Origin: Ulva prolifera
Taxonomy: Eukaryota > Chlorophyta > Ulvophyceae > Ulvales > Ulvaceae
Assembly: GCA_023078555.1 (NCBI GenBank)
Contig: CM041204.1
Coordinates: forward strand, 4,680,430-4,744,429
Length of the DNA: 64,000 nt
Direction: 5' to 3'
The notes under the pieces are model-generated. The model saw nothing but the letters and a program-made list of their open reading frames with translations. It did not search any database and was not told where the DNA came from. Of the stretch, positions 1 through 10,886 are shown piece by piece (position 1 is the stretch's first letter; the number at the start of each line of letters is the position of its first letter). The position numbers were made by a program, and so were the translations under genes.

Positions 1-162
1 CCAGCCGGCCAGGACAACAGACGCCGCCACGTCCTGCCGCACTACGGAATGCTGCCGTTGGTCGCGACCAGATTGGGCACAATCCCACATCAGGTAGGCC
101 AGGCAACCTTGCGCATGGTGGCCAGAGGCGAGCTGCTGTGGATCATGCATCTGCCACTCAAG
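1..162 (+). CDS. possible internal exon, cut by window edge
   Basis: Frame 1 is open from the first base to an AAG|GTTAGC 5' splice site after base 162, giving 54 codons. The peptide is basic and hydrophobic by turns and has no family I recognise. It could be an upstream exon of the DEK-like gene that follows, but I found no acceptor before base 520 that restores the downstream frame, so the link is unproven. It may equally end an unrelated transcript. Confidence 0.25.
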
Positions 163-389
163 GTTAGCCTTCCATAGATCATGTTATGCATTCAGGTCTG
201 TGCATTCATGCTGACAAAGCGTTGTGTGCGGTTTCGGTGGCTGCGATTGTCAAGACGCGGTGGATGGGCGTTGCTGTCAGTACCAGTGATGCACATGCGC
301 TGCTCTGAAGGCTTGTCAGGAGGCATGCGTAGTCGGGGGCGAGGTCGATGAACTGAACTCGACCTAGGCTTGAGCTATATCGTAGAGCA

Positions 390-3326
390 ATGTTGTTGCA
401 TCTGTCCTTGAACCGTCCGTCCTCGTGGCTCTGGCTGTGTGGATGGCTATGCATCTGTCATCAAGAGTGTCCAATGGCACTCTTGGCAGCTGTTGACAGG
501 AAACAAACTGCAGGTGGCACCCCTGCCGCTGCCAGCCACAAGGCCGCTACCAGTCAGCACAGTAGAGCTTCTGCTGGCCAGGTACCTGTTGTCAAGGAGA
601 GGCTGAAGTCAGTGGTGCACCCAAACAATCCTCTCAAACGCATCCCAGTCAGCGCCGCGCAGGCGATGGCGCCTGTCGAGAAGGCTTCGGCAGGTAAAGG
701 GGCAGCACAGGGCCCATCTGCGATGCAACGCCTGAATGCTGCCAAGGCAAGCTTGGACCGCAAGAAACTGCCGCATGCAACAGCCGGTATGTCACAGCAG
801 GCGGCGAAGGGCACAGCAGATGTTGGCAAAGAGGAGGCCCGGCCGATCATACGCGGCGGCCTGGGGACCGGTCTCAAGCGCGAAGCTCCCGGCAGTAGCG
901 CTGCAATTTCACAGCTGGCCGCCGAGCCTCGTCCCATAGCTCGCCATGCAAGCGGCTCTAACGGCAATGCTGCGCAGCTTGGGCAGGTGAAAGCCAAGCC
1001 TGTGGAAGATGCCCTTGTTGCTGCGGTTCGCACCAGGGAGAAACGGCCGCACCCGGCAACAGCAGTCTTTGCTGGCGAGAGGCAGGCTATCAAGCGATTT
1101 CGGCCATCCGACAGCACGCCAGACCTGCGGAATGTGCCGCTGCTTGTGGAACGTACTGGGGGCGCCACGGTGGGCGCTGCTGATGGCGTAAGTAAGCCCC
1201 CGGTACGGCCTGGTCGCCGGAACAAGCCTGGCTCCAAGGCTGCCGCTGGGGATGTAGAGATATTTGGGAAACACAGAGATCGTAGTGCAGCACGACTCCC
1301 CCCAGCATCAAAGGCATCAGCCGGGCCCGGTTCGCCTTCTCTCAAAGTAGCCCACAAACCTGCCCCTCGGCCGACCGAGGGCGAAGATGACTCGTCATCA
1401 GAAGACGAGATGGTACTGATGCAGAGGGCCCCAGCGCGGGCAGCAGCTCCAGCAGCACGCAGCCGGGAGGCGCAGGAGCATCCGCCGAGGCAAGCTGCTG
1501 CGCCTGATGGTACAGGGAAGCTGAGTCGCGGTGGCGTCTCGCACTGGCGCCGGGCGGTCTCACCTCCTCCGCAGAGGCGGCAGGCAGGGCCATCTGCCGC
1601 CGTGCGTGCAGCCGCTGGCACAGAGGTAGTGGATCAGGCTGAGAAATATACCAGGGGTGATCGAAGAGCGCCTGGTCGGCTCGCCACCGCGGCAGGGTCT
1701 GCCGCTCTGCCTTGGCGGGATCCGGCTGCGCAGACTCCACTTGAGCCTTGGGCGCCTGCTGTGCAGCGGCCTAGTGCGGTGCGCAGTGGGGTAGTGGATG
1801 CGCCGCGTGGGCAGATCGAGCCTGCAATTGGGGCGGTGCGGTCTGTGGTTGTGACGCATGATGTGGAGGCCCAGACGGAGCCGGCAGACGTACGAGACTC
1901 GTCGGTTCAGACCGCGCAGCTGTGGGGCCGAAGCACTGGGTGTCAAGCTGACCTTCCCCGTGCGGACAGCGAGCCTGTGCAGCGGCAGTGTCACACGCAG
2001 TCCGTAAGCGTGCAGTGTGACGTCGCGCCTGCTCCCGGTAGTGGGCCAGAAGGCGGTGGCGAGGTGGTGGGGCATATAGAGAGCAGTGAGAGTGAGATCC
2101 GCGCAGCGATCCAGGCACTGCATGCCGTGCACAAGGTGCTGTCGCCGCGGCAGCTGAGTAAGTTTGTCTACCATGAGGATGAATTGATGGATATCCTGAG
2201 TGAGTTGCTTGGGCGGGGCGCGGCGGTCGAGCCGGCGGCGGATGCTGCCGATTGGCAGGAGTTGGATACGTTAGGGGGCGACACGGGTGAGCTCGCTCTG
2301 CATGAGGGCACCGAGCGGGGGTCTGACAGTGCCAGCGAGGCCCAAGCAGAGGGGCAATCGCAGGAGGAGGCCTGGCTCGAGGCGGGAACTGAGCCATGTG
2401 CAGGTGATGAGAGCCTGCAGGAAGCCCCTCCCTCGCAGTCAGAGGGTTTGTCTGAGCCGGGGGCTGGGGCGGGCGGCCACAGCCACCCTTGCACTCCACG
2501 GACCGACGTGCTCGACGAATTTGACTATGCTACATGCTCGCCAGACGAGGTGCTGTTAGATGGAGCCCCCTTTCGGGAGGAGAGCCCGGACGAGGCCCGA
2601 TTTGAGCCGCTGCAAATGGAATGTAGGGACGGGGACGAGTCTGACGATGAGGTGCCTCTGGTGCAGGCCGCACCGGGCGGCAGCGAGCAGGGTGAAGACG
2701 AGGCGTCGAGGGACGTCGGGGTGGGGGCGCCTGCAGACGGAGGCTGCAATGGGAGTCCTGGAGATGGGATAGACGATGTAGATGCGGCCGTTGTGCAGGC
2801 AGCGATCATGGGCCGCCTGCGGAAGCTGCTGCCAACGGCAGACCTCAATGTTGCGACGGCAAAGTCGGTGCGCAGGCGGCTGGAGTTCAGCCTACGGCGG
2901 GACCTGAAGCCACACATGAGCTTCATCAAGGAGGCAATCAACAGCTTCCTGGAAGACCCGGCCGCGTTTGCAGTGGAGCCCGCTGAGGAGGCTGCCCTTG
3001 CCGGGCGGCTCGTCCCGCCCGTGCCGCACCGGCCTGGGGGCACCGAACGTGGCCGCGTCTTACCGGCCGGTGGGCAGCATGGTGCGGAGGGTGCTGGGCC
3101 ACGAGAGAGGGGGCCGCAGGAGGAACGTGCGGTGTCGGCCGCTGAAAAGCGATCGTCAACGCCGGACTTAGTGGGAAGATTGAATGGAGCCATAGCTCCA
3201 AAGCGGAGGGGTGGGGCAGCGTTGTACTGTCAGGCGAACAAGAGTGCCAAGGAGAGGTTTCAGACGAGTATGACCCCCGAGCAACTGAGGGAGGCAAAAG
3301 AGGCGGCGAGGGCGGGATTGGACTGA
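390..3326 (+). CDS. large disordered protein with DEK C-terminal-like domain
   Basis: A 978-codon open frame without a visible intron, far longer than any other exon here. Most of it is low-complexity, rich in Ala, Pro, Arg, Gly and Glu, and probably disordered. Near residues 800-857 a compact helical segment (short motifs LRKLLP, VRRRLE, FIKEAINSFL) resembles the DEK C-terminal fold, which in DEK and related chromatin proteins binds DNA or histones. Around residues 490-550 lies a cluster of short VQT/VQC/CQ repeats, and acidic Ser/Glu/Asp stretches follow, as in nucleosome-interacting proteins. The C-terminus is basic. The frame reads back to 357 before a stop at 354-356, so the first coding bases may lie in an upstream exon. 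A second ATG at 474 has a better start context. A nuclear chromatin role is inferred from the domain alone. Confidence 0.7.
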   Translation: MLLHLSLNRPSSWLWLCGWLCICHQECPMALLAAVDRKQTAGGTPAAASHKAATSQHSRASAGQVPVVKERLKSVVHPNNPLKRIPVSAAQAMAPVEKASAGKGAAQGPSAMQRLNAAKASLDRKKLPHATAGMSQQAAKGTADVGKEEARPIIRGGLGTGLKREAPGSSAAISQLAAEPRPIARHASGSNGNAAQLGQVKAKPVEDALVAAVRTREKRPHPATAVFAGERQAIKRFRPSDSTPDLRNVPLLVERTGGATVGAADGVSKPPVRPGRRNKPGSKAAAGDVEIFGKHRDRSAARLPPASKASAGPGSPSLKVAHKPAPRPTEGEDDSSSEDEMVLMQRAPARAAAPAARSREAQEHPPRQAAAPDGTGKLSRGGVSHWRRAVSPPPQRRQAGPSAAVRAAAGTEVVDQAEKYTRGDRRAPGRLATAAGSAALPWRDPAAQTPLEPWAPAVQRPSAVRSGVVDAPRGQIEPAIGAVRSVVVTHDVEAQTEPADVRDSSVQTAQLWGRSTGCQADLPRADSEPVQRQCHTQSVSVQCDVAPAPGSGPEGGGEVVGHIESSESEIRAAIQALHAVHKVLSPRQLSKFVYHEDELMDILSELLGRGAAVEPAADAADWQELDTLGGDTGELALHEGTERGSDSASEAQAEGQSQEEAWLEAGTEPCAGDESLQEAPPSQSEGLSEPGAGAGGHSHPCTPRTDVLDEFDYATCSPDEVLLDGAPFREESPDEARFEPLQMECRDGDESDDEVPLVQAAPGGSEQGEDEASRDVGVGAPADGGCNGSPGDGIDDVDAAVVQAAIMGRLRKLLPTADLNVATAKSVRRRLEFSLRRDLKPHMSFIKEAINSFLEDPAAFAVEPAEEAALAGRLVPPVPHRPGGTERGRVLPAGGQHGAEGAGPRERGPQEERAVSAAEKRSSTPDLVGRLNGAIAPKRRGGAALYCQANKSAKERFQTSMTPEQLREAKEAARAGLD

Positions 3327-4519
3327 TGCCCGTACAGTTACGGGATACAGACCATGAAGGCCTGCATGACATGGTGCTACTGAAAGGGGCAGGGAGCAAT
3401 AGTGCGCGGACCTGGCTGGAGACATGGTAAATGTGGTGGGTTGAGGTAGTGCACATTTCCATCTGCTGAGAATGCATGGCTGCTGCGGGTGCGGCAGTAT
3501 GATGCTGTTTCCGTTTGCATGTGAAAGTCAAGCCACTGTGAAATACATTGTCCCTCGCAATGGTGAGGCCCAGACGATTGCCTCAAATTGAGGCCAGTGC
3601 TTATGTGTATGTCAGCTTGTTTACAAGGTCGGGCTACTTACTCCTTGTCATACAGAGTCAATGGTGTACGAGCATTGTGTAAATGTGCGGCGTGTATGGT
3701 TTCTGATTGTTCGCGGTTCAATCTGACCATGGTTCGGATGCATGCTCAACCAGACAGGCACCTGTTTCTGGTTGCTCTGTCAACCTGCGCAACAACTGCG
3801 TGATTGTTCGTGGTGATCACGATAGGCTGAACATACATAGTCTCAGCGCGGCACGTCCCTGCATGCCTGTTCCTTCCAGATGGCGCCAGACATTCTGAGC
3901 CATTTTGAGGCGTTGTTTCATATCATTTGTTCCTTGTATCAGTTCAACTGCCTCTCCACTTGAAGCATTTGCAGGAGATCGTAATGCAAATCGTATTGCA
4001 GATCGTATAAAGGTAGGCATTGAAAACAACCAGACATCCTGACATGTGCTTGAACTTGCTCAGAAAGACCCGCGATCATTGTGGTCCCGTGCCCACATGG
4101 AAGCATGAATGAAAGTCCTGTCTTGTGTGTCAGATGTAGATAATTTTGTGGGCATAGCCATGTCGATAATGCTTCGTATCATGTATATTCAATATAAGGT
4201 CAGGAATCAAGTCGTGCAAACGCGGTCTCGTCAGACAACAAAACCTCTTGCTTCACATCACAAACGGTCAGGCCCCCTGCACACTGACGTCTTGACGTGC
4301 TGTGAAAAGCTGAAAGCCAGGGACAATTCCTCCGTAGCTTGCCCAGTGTTACAAGCACAGAGCCGTGCCAAAATTTCTCACGTTATCAAAACACTGTTGC
4401 GTAGCTTCCCACTGCCACTGCACCCATCACAACCGCCGCCGCAGTAAAGCACTACCTAAACATCACTCTACACCCACAAGCGCCCCACCCACATGCGACC
4501 TGCGACACATGTTCCCACA
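3327..4519. other. convergent intergenic region
   Basis: Space between the DEK-like gene (+) and FAD6 (-), which point at each other, so it should hold both 3' untranslated regions. Short frames occur on both strands, but none has splice sites or similarity to a known protein. I see no RNA gene. Confidence 0.5.
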
Positions 4520-6336
4520 TCACATGTTGTTTGGAAGATACTTACGCTGCATCGCGAAGAAGGGCTTCTCCTCCTCATAATCAAATGGTACGTAATTTTT
4601 CTCCTCATCATACATGTGACACTCGGTCACGATCGTCTTCACAAGCCTGGGGTTGAACTTCGCCTCAGTCATGTGCTCCCCCCAGTTCTCACGCAGGCTC
4701 TCTGTTGCCCGGCGCAGGTTGTACCATGGAATGTTGGACGCAACGTGGTGTGGCACGTGCCATGAGATGTCATGGCAGAGGAACTCTACCCACCGCGGGA
4801 AATCGCAGTGCACCGTGCCTGAGAGCTGTGCTTTGGCTGCGTTCCACTCACTACCAGCCTTGAACGGTATGTGCGGCGCTGTGTGGTGCACAATTGTGAA
4901 GGTGGACATCCAGAAGTGGTAGCCCAGCCAGGGCATCAGCCAGTACTTCACGATGCCAAACCAACCAAAGTTGGAGATGAGGAAGGGGAAGGCGACTGCA
5001 GCAAAGGCGGCGCAGCTGACCCATGAGGCGATCACACGCGGCATCTGGTTGGGCTTGAACTTGCCGGCATCAAAGTGCCATATCATCCAGTGGAAAATGG
5101 ATGCAAAGAGCTTGAGCGGTGAACCCAAGAAGCCCTTGACCACCTTGCCTGCATGCATGAACATGTCACATGCCAGTCCAGAAGCATCAGTATCTGTGGT
5201 TGAGCACCCAGGCAAACAAGCTGCATACAGCAGGTACTGCTGATGATTGTGGACTGCTTCACATCGATGTGTGCACATAAGGTCATGACGCTTGCGTATG
5301 TGCGTGAGAAAAGATCAGTCTCATGTGCAGCAAGCCAGCAGCCACAGTCCATTGCCTCCATACCCCGGATATCTGCAGACTGGAATTGCGGCTGAAGTTG
5401 CACAGCCAAAATCCACCAAAACTCACCTAATGTGAAAATTTGCCATGCCAGTATGACTGAGATGTGGAAGGGTGCAGTGCATGGGCAGTTTTATTGCTCA
5501 TGCATTTGCAACACATATGCCTATATTTCGAGCTGTGGGCGCCGCAGGGAAACTTGCTTTGGAGCAGTGGCACTTTCATCTTAACTATGACTGTGGCTGC
5601 TGTACTCACACGTAGCCGGGCTTGTTCACGGGTTTCACTCACAGGACACTGGCAGATGGTAAGGGCAACTAAACATGAACGCGAAGCAGTCGCGTTTGAT
5701 GAGATGCAATTACCTACTGCAGATCATGACCACCTAACTTCAGTGCAGTCGATGAGCAGAGTTCATACCAACAAACCCTTGACCTTCAAGGTCCGCAGCC
5801 TCACTTTTCATGACCGGGTGCCAAGCAGTGTCATCCTCGAGCTTGTTGGTGAAAGCGTGGTGCTGGTTGTGCTTGATGCGCCACGGCTCGAAGGGGTACA
5901 GAAGCGGTGCAAAGAAGAAGTTGCCCACAATGTCTTCAACAGTCTTGTTGGTGTTGAAGCTTCGGTGGCCACAGTCGTGCCCAATGACGAACCAGCCAGT
6001 GAAAGCTGTTCCAGAAATGAACCAAGCAATTGGGAGGAACCAGGCCGGGGATATATGAATGAGGTATAGAGACGCTGGCATGGTAATGAGGGAAGTCAGG
6101 CAGGTGAGCCAGCCGCGAGCGTTGTTGATCTCAAATACATCACGAGGCAAGCTCCTGCTAATGTCAGAGAGCTTGACGCTATCAGGTAGCTCAGCCCCAA
6201 TGGAGCGGTAGCCCCACTCCTCGGCATACCGAGCGCGGTCCTCAGCGGACATGAGGCCGATGGATGACAGGGGAAGGGAGTCTGTGGATGGAGGGCTGGG
6301 GGAGACGGGTGCCGCAGCCCGGGCGAGGGTAACACG
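4520..6336 (-). CDS. FAD6: plastid omega-6 (delta-12) fatty acid desaturase
   Basis: Membrane di-iron desaturase that puts the second double bond into 18:1 and 16:1 acyl chains of plastid galactolipids, using ferredoxin. All three histidine boxes are present: HDCGH and HNQHH in the first exon shown, and HVPHH in the last. Long stretches match plant FAD6, including the MPWLGYHFWMSTFT region, and the protein lacks the features of microsomal FAD2. Two exons are secure: 5784-6336 (acceptor TTTTGCAG) and 4520-5148 (acceptor GCATGCAG), joined in phase 1 by donor GAAG|GTCAAG. The start, expected to encode a transit peptide, lies upstream. The region 6690-6800 encodes a Ser/Arg/Ala-rich peptide from an ATG at 6798, but only a weak donor gives the right phase, so exon 1 is unresolved. 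Four or more hydrophobic segments fit a polytopic thylakoid or envelope enzyme. Confidence 0.93.
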
Positions 6337-6699
6337 CTGCAAAAGGGTTCATGTTAACATCAGTCGGTGAAATGTATCTTCAAGGCAGCCGAACCTGAAG
6401 CAATCCATGCCATGACATACATGCGACGCATATGTGTTCGCGTGCCGATCTGGGCAAGCACGCACGCCAGCAAATCCGGCGCAGCAAACGAGACTGAAAA
6501 AGGATCGTAAAATTGCAAAAAGTAAGTTGGTAGCAGAAGGCTGTTGTGTCAGTCACAGCAGCGGCGCAGGTGGTACGGGACTTGCTAGCTAAGCACACGA
6601 AATCGCGGCTCAAAATCGTCCAGACCTCAGCTATAGCTGAACTGTACAATAACACCCAGCAAAATGAAGAGACTAAGCACAAATTGACGTGATAGCATT

Positions 6700-6798
6700 G
6701 TCAAACGTGTAGTGAACGCCCGGTTGAGCTGAGGTGCTGGAGCTGCAACGTGGCCCCGTCGAAGCGGACCTGGCGGACAGCGCGCGCCGGGGAGCCAT
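6700..6798 (-). CDS. candidate first exon of FAD6 (transit peptide)
   Basis: An ATG at 6798 opens a short frame rich in Ser, Ala and Arg with few acidic residues, as expected for a chloroplast transit peptide. The only in-phase donor, GGC|GTTCAC, is weak. A parallel frame starting at 6824 also looks transit-like. Either could be correct, so this is a placement suggestion only. Confidence 0.3.
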
Positions 6799-6824
6799 GG
6801 CAACGCTTGACACCTGAACAGCAT

Positions 6825-8350
6825 ACATAAGAAGATTAAGAGCTTTCAAAGGTACAAGTGAATTGCGGGGCTATCTGACAAGCTTTGAGCCACACGAGGG
6901 CAGGCGGTTCTTGCCCGGTCACCGGCAGAGCAACCACCGCCAATCCGACGATACACCAAAAGATGATTGCCACATAGAAGAAAATTGATCAATTACATCA
7001 ATCCATAACCAAGACAGTCTAGGGCGAGTATTCGAAGCCATTTGAGCGTGTCTAAGTAGGTTGAATTATCACCTTGCGCGGCCATCATCGTCGATCAGAG
7101 TACGAGCGACTACACAGTAACTGTGCCGCTGCTGCTCGGACAGTGAATTGTCTGGGTTCAGAACGGGACGAAGATAGGCTGCAAGGAAGGAGCAAGCTAT
7201 GCGCATGTACTCTCCTCAAGACGTGAAGCGGCGGCGAAAAAGTCACCTTCTGGTGCAGCGATCGTGCTGTTGACGACACATATTCGTGAAGCAGAGTGAG
7301 ATGTACGGGCAAGCGCCGGTGTACTGTGGTGGGGACATATCAACATGTTGATATGCATGCGGAAGATCCTGACTGTCGATCCAATGTGCTGCTACAGCGC
7401 GCAGTCGGTTGTTTACAACAGGCTGAAAGAGGGCAACAGGTATGGATTGAAGCAACTCTTGCAGTCGTGCTTTTGCTAGGCATCGTACCCAGGTGAATCC
7501 CGATGGCAGAAGACACCAACGGCTTGTTGTCCAGCACTTGTGCGGTCGTCAAGCCATGCAAAGGCAAAAGCTACCGGGGTACTGACCCTTATTGGACTAT
7601 GGCTGTCGAATAAGATCTTGATGCTTTGCCGTAGGTCTTGCTGAACGCCTGGGAGCGCACGTGCGCTGTTCATCACAAAGGCCACAGTGCATTGGGCGAG
7701 TCAGGCACTTCCCGGATACATGCCGATTGCCTGCGCCAGACCGTGAGCCATAAATTGCCTTCTGTAGCATGGGCATATCTGGTGTGGACGAGTTGCTCCC
7801 TTTGTGCTTTCGGCAGTCTCTGGGCCACGGAATGACGCACAGTATTATAATTCACGCATCACTACTGCGGCTCCTTCACACACCTGCAGGGACGTCTGAA
7901 TTTCCCCATCTCGATGCCCCTTGGCGGTGTGTGCTGCCCCGCGTATGTGCAGCATGCTCTGTGATGTAAGGACAAAGGCAGCCAGGCAGGTAGCACAGCA
8001 AGCATCAGCTTCCACTGTTAGTGACATCCAATCTCTACCCTGTACACGGTGCTCGTTGTACAGTGGCATACTGACCTCACTGAATGTATCTGGCACACTG
8101 AGCCGCCAACCGCGTACTGCTGCGCTGGTTCCAATGCTGGCCGTGATGCCGAGCCAATGCTCGTGACCAGTTTCTTGCTACCACTTGCTACGGACGAACT
8201 TTTCAAAAGGGTAACACCCGATTACTGTCCTGCAAACTGCCCATAGAAGGGCCGAGGTTGCTCAGTGCTACCATTGATGGCACTTGTCCAGCACCGAGTC
8301 CACACTGTGACACGCTGCTGCCTTGGCAGGCATGGGATGAAGGTCACCGT
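6825..8350. other. intergenic, nothing recognised
   Basis: Probable FAD6 promoter side plus unassigned sequence. Frames are short and overlap on both strands. I found no exon pair with matching phases and no repeat or RNA gene. Confidence 0.4.
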
Positions 8351-9747
8351 CAGCATTGGCAAAAAATACATCTCCCGAGCGTCAAAGCTCTGAACACTGC
8401 TGCTCGGCTAACGAAAATCAGCCGGCTGGCAAGCCGACCAGCAGTGCTCAGGGCTTGCAGCCAGCCACCCACTTGCAACGATTCTAATTCCGACAAGAGA
8501 TCTCCTTGCTTTGCCGCAGGGGTGAATCGGCACATCTTTCGATGCACCCGACGCCTGCTTAAAACCACAACCCTCCCCTTGCAACCAGGACCATAGCCCG
8601 GGGTCTTCACGTGGGCCCCCTTCAGGCGCACCAGGTCAGCAGCTGCCCTCATCAGTATGCAGGGAGGCCACCTCAGATCCCACTGGTCAGCCGACCACAA
8701 GCAGAGGACCAGGGCAATGTAGACATGCATACCTGGCAGCACAGGGAGGGTGGACAGCAGAAGCTTGGTGACATAGACCAGGTGATGCACAGGGAATGGT
8801 GCCAGAGGTGGAGAGGTGGGCCCCACCGCCACCGCCGCATGGCATCTGAGCGGCGAGAGGCCGAACGACGACCGCGGCTAGATCTACCCCCCCTACGACA
8901 AGTCACCATGCCATCCATCCAAAACCAAACTGCCACTGTGGGCCCTGACTTGCGCCCAGCGGTACCAACATCACCGCACACGACCGGCATGTTGAATTGA
9001 ACATGTTCTCAAGCCGCCGGGTGGTTGAGACGTATTGCAACGACCTGAAGCTTGGAGCCGCTGTGGCACCGCTCACATTGGCTGGTAGGCATGACCGTAT
9101 GGGGGCACCACCGGAACAACGCCCAAGAACAGAAACATCACCGACACCAGCACGCTCAGGCACGGCAGGTCAAACATGCCGCCGGCGCTTGCGTACAGCA
9201 GGTCCGCCGCACACCCACGCCCGCACGCGAGCACACGCATACACCCACAGACACGCACCCACCCCCCCGCACCCAATACACACAGACACGGACCCACCTC
9301 CACTCGCACCTCCCGACCACCCGCGATCGCACTTGCAAAGAACGACGCTGCCACCGCCAGCGCGGACGAGGTGGCCCACACTGAATGCCCAGCGGCCGCA
9401 AGCATTGCAAGGGGCCCCCAGCCCCCACACCCAAAACCGTCTTGGAACACTCACCCACTTTCAATCAGAGCCGCCCCCGCGCGGCGGCAATACGGACCCA
9501 ATAACGCCGTTGCCAACCAGTACGCCTACGCAGAAGCAAGGTCGAGCCACAGCCAATGCAGCAGCACGCGGGGGCTGTGTTCGCGCGTCCTGGCCATGCC
9601 GGCACTATGCAGTTGGAAAAGCTGCGGCCCGCCGAACCGGGGCCGGCGGGAGGAGGTGCAGTGGGAACGCGCCAGGCGGCCCGCCGCTTTTGCGGAATGG
9701 CCAGTGAGCAGCGAGAGGTCATCAGACGGGACCGTGGGTCCATTCAA
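8350..9747 (-). CDS. possible hydrophobic membrane protein, unidentified
   Basis: Several minus-strand segments look like exons of a polytopic protein. A frame starting at 9743 is Arg/Ser/Ala-rich and transit-like. Around 9340-9440 there is a strongly hydrophobic Ala-rich segment ending at a good donor, GAG|GTGCGA. Around 9075-9170 there is another hydrophobic stretch (LVSVMFLFLG). Around 8700-8800 a third (VYVTKLLLSTLPVLP) ends at CCAG|GTATGC. I could not join these in phase, and GC-rich simple sequence near 9220-9310 inflates open frames on both strands. Treat as a hint of a gene, not a model. Confidence 0.25.
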
Positions 9748-9810
9748 GACTGCCTTGCCGGCGTAGCTTGCCAGGCACAGTATTAGCGGGGCAGCAGTGC
9801 AAACACAACG

Positions 9811-9856
9811 GCTCAGTACGGCTCAGTAAATTTAGATTTACTTTACTTTACACAAC
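9811..9856 (+). repeat. short copy of dispersed repeat with TTTACTTTAC tail
   Basis: Contains a duplicated ACGGCTCAGTA core followed by AAATTTAG and TTTACTTTAC. The same core and tail occur near 38.7, 52.7 and 54.9 kb. This copy lacks the GTGGTCCCGTT segment that begins the longer copies. Confidence 0.6.
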
Positions 9857-10886
9857 CGTAAGGGGTGATCAGGCGCACCTCATGAACCCACACCGTCAAG
9901 TGTGGCAGTCAGGTCTCACTCCAAAGCCCGATCACTGCATGAAGACGAAGTGACGAAGTGCTGGAGAACGCCCATAGACACCTGTCCCCAGGGAGTCTCT
10001 CCCAGATTTCGAGCCAGGGACACCGTTTGGCACGGCACAGGAGCTCGTGCCCACGCACGGCAAGTTGACCGCTACCAACGCAATCACTGGATAAAGCGAG
10101 GGTGCTTTTTTCTCCTGAAATCGGTCGTCATCCATCAGTGAGTGTGGGAGCGTGACTAAAGCACAGCGCATTCCAGTTTCACACGGACCGCGAATTCAAT
10201 ACTGAACGCGACCCCACACATGTGCATCAGCCAGGCCATAAGCAGAGGCGCGTAGGAGTAATTACCTGTTTCACATTGAAGGTCTGCAAGATTTCTCGGG
10301 GGCGCTTCGCTGCCGTGCGCATTCTACCTGTAGTTCGGAGGTGCAGGTGACACGTCGACGTCGGGCATCCATTGCGGACACCACGTACTCAAGCTTGCGA
10401 CTAAGGTCGACATCCGCGATCGCTGTGGTGGAGAGAAAGAGGATGTTCTTTGTCCAGAACAAACTATTTTTTTGCGTGCACGCGCTGCGCGTCCAATAAG
10501 GTCAACAACCGAATGCCGAAGGCGGACAGGACAGCGGTGCTCATGCATGCGCAAAGCATTGACTTGGCTGCGAACTGGGCTTGTCATCCTGTAGCTGGGC
10601 TAGGTGTTGTCGGATAAACGCCCCAGCCGTTTCACATACTCCAGGAGTATTCATCAAACAATTTCCGGGGTCACCAGGCCATCAGGTCGAGGAAAGAAGC
10701 GTAACAACACTGCCGTTGCTGATCACATTTCGATCTTTCCTTAGACATTTCAGAAGCGAACACCTTACCTTTCCCGAAAGTATTCTCATACTTGCTCACA
10801 GGGATTGATCTCATCGCCAGTTGTGTTCGTTACTTGGTTTTAACAGTTCCGAGCCTGTTCACGCCGCTCTACGCCGCACGTGAGCC
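9857..10886. other. upstream region of first GTPase gene
   Basis: No exon recognised on either strand. It should contain the promoter and 5' untranslated region of the plus-strand GTPase gene that starts at 10887. I see no clear TATA element or conserved motif. Confidence 0.4.

Noticed and set aside
554-1621. 355-codon minus-strand open frame
   Set aside because: Antisense to the DEK-like frame; GC-rich coding sequence commonly opens the opposite strand. It has no family similarity.
4520-5278. FAD6 last exon starting at the ORF's first ATG (5278)
   Set aside because: Residues before the GCATGCAG acceptor at 5149-5151 do not resemble FAD6. Splicing there restores the phase and a conserved join.
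8997-9707. 236-codon plus-strand frame rich in His, Pro and Thr
   Set aside because: Driven by CACACC/CACGC simple sequence at 9220-9310. No splice or homology support; the minus strand looks more protein-like.
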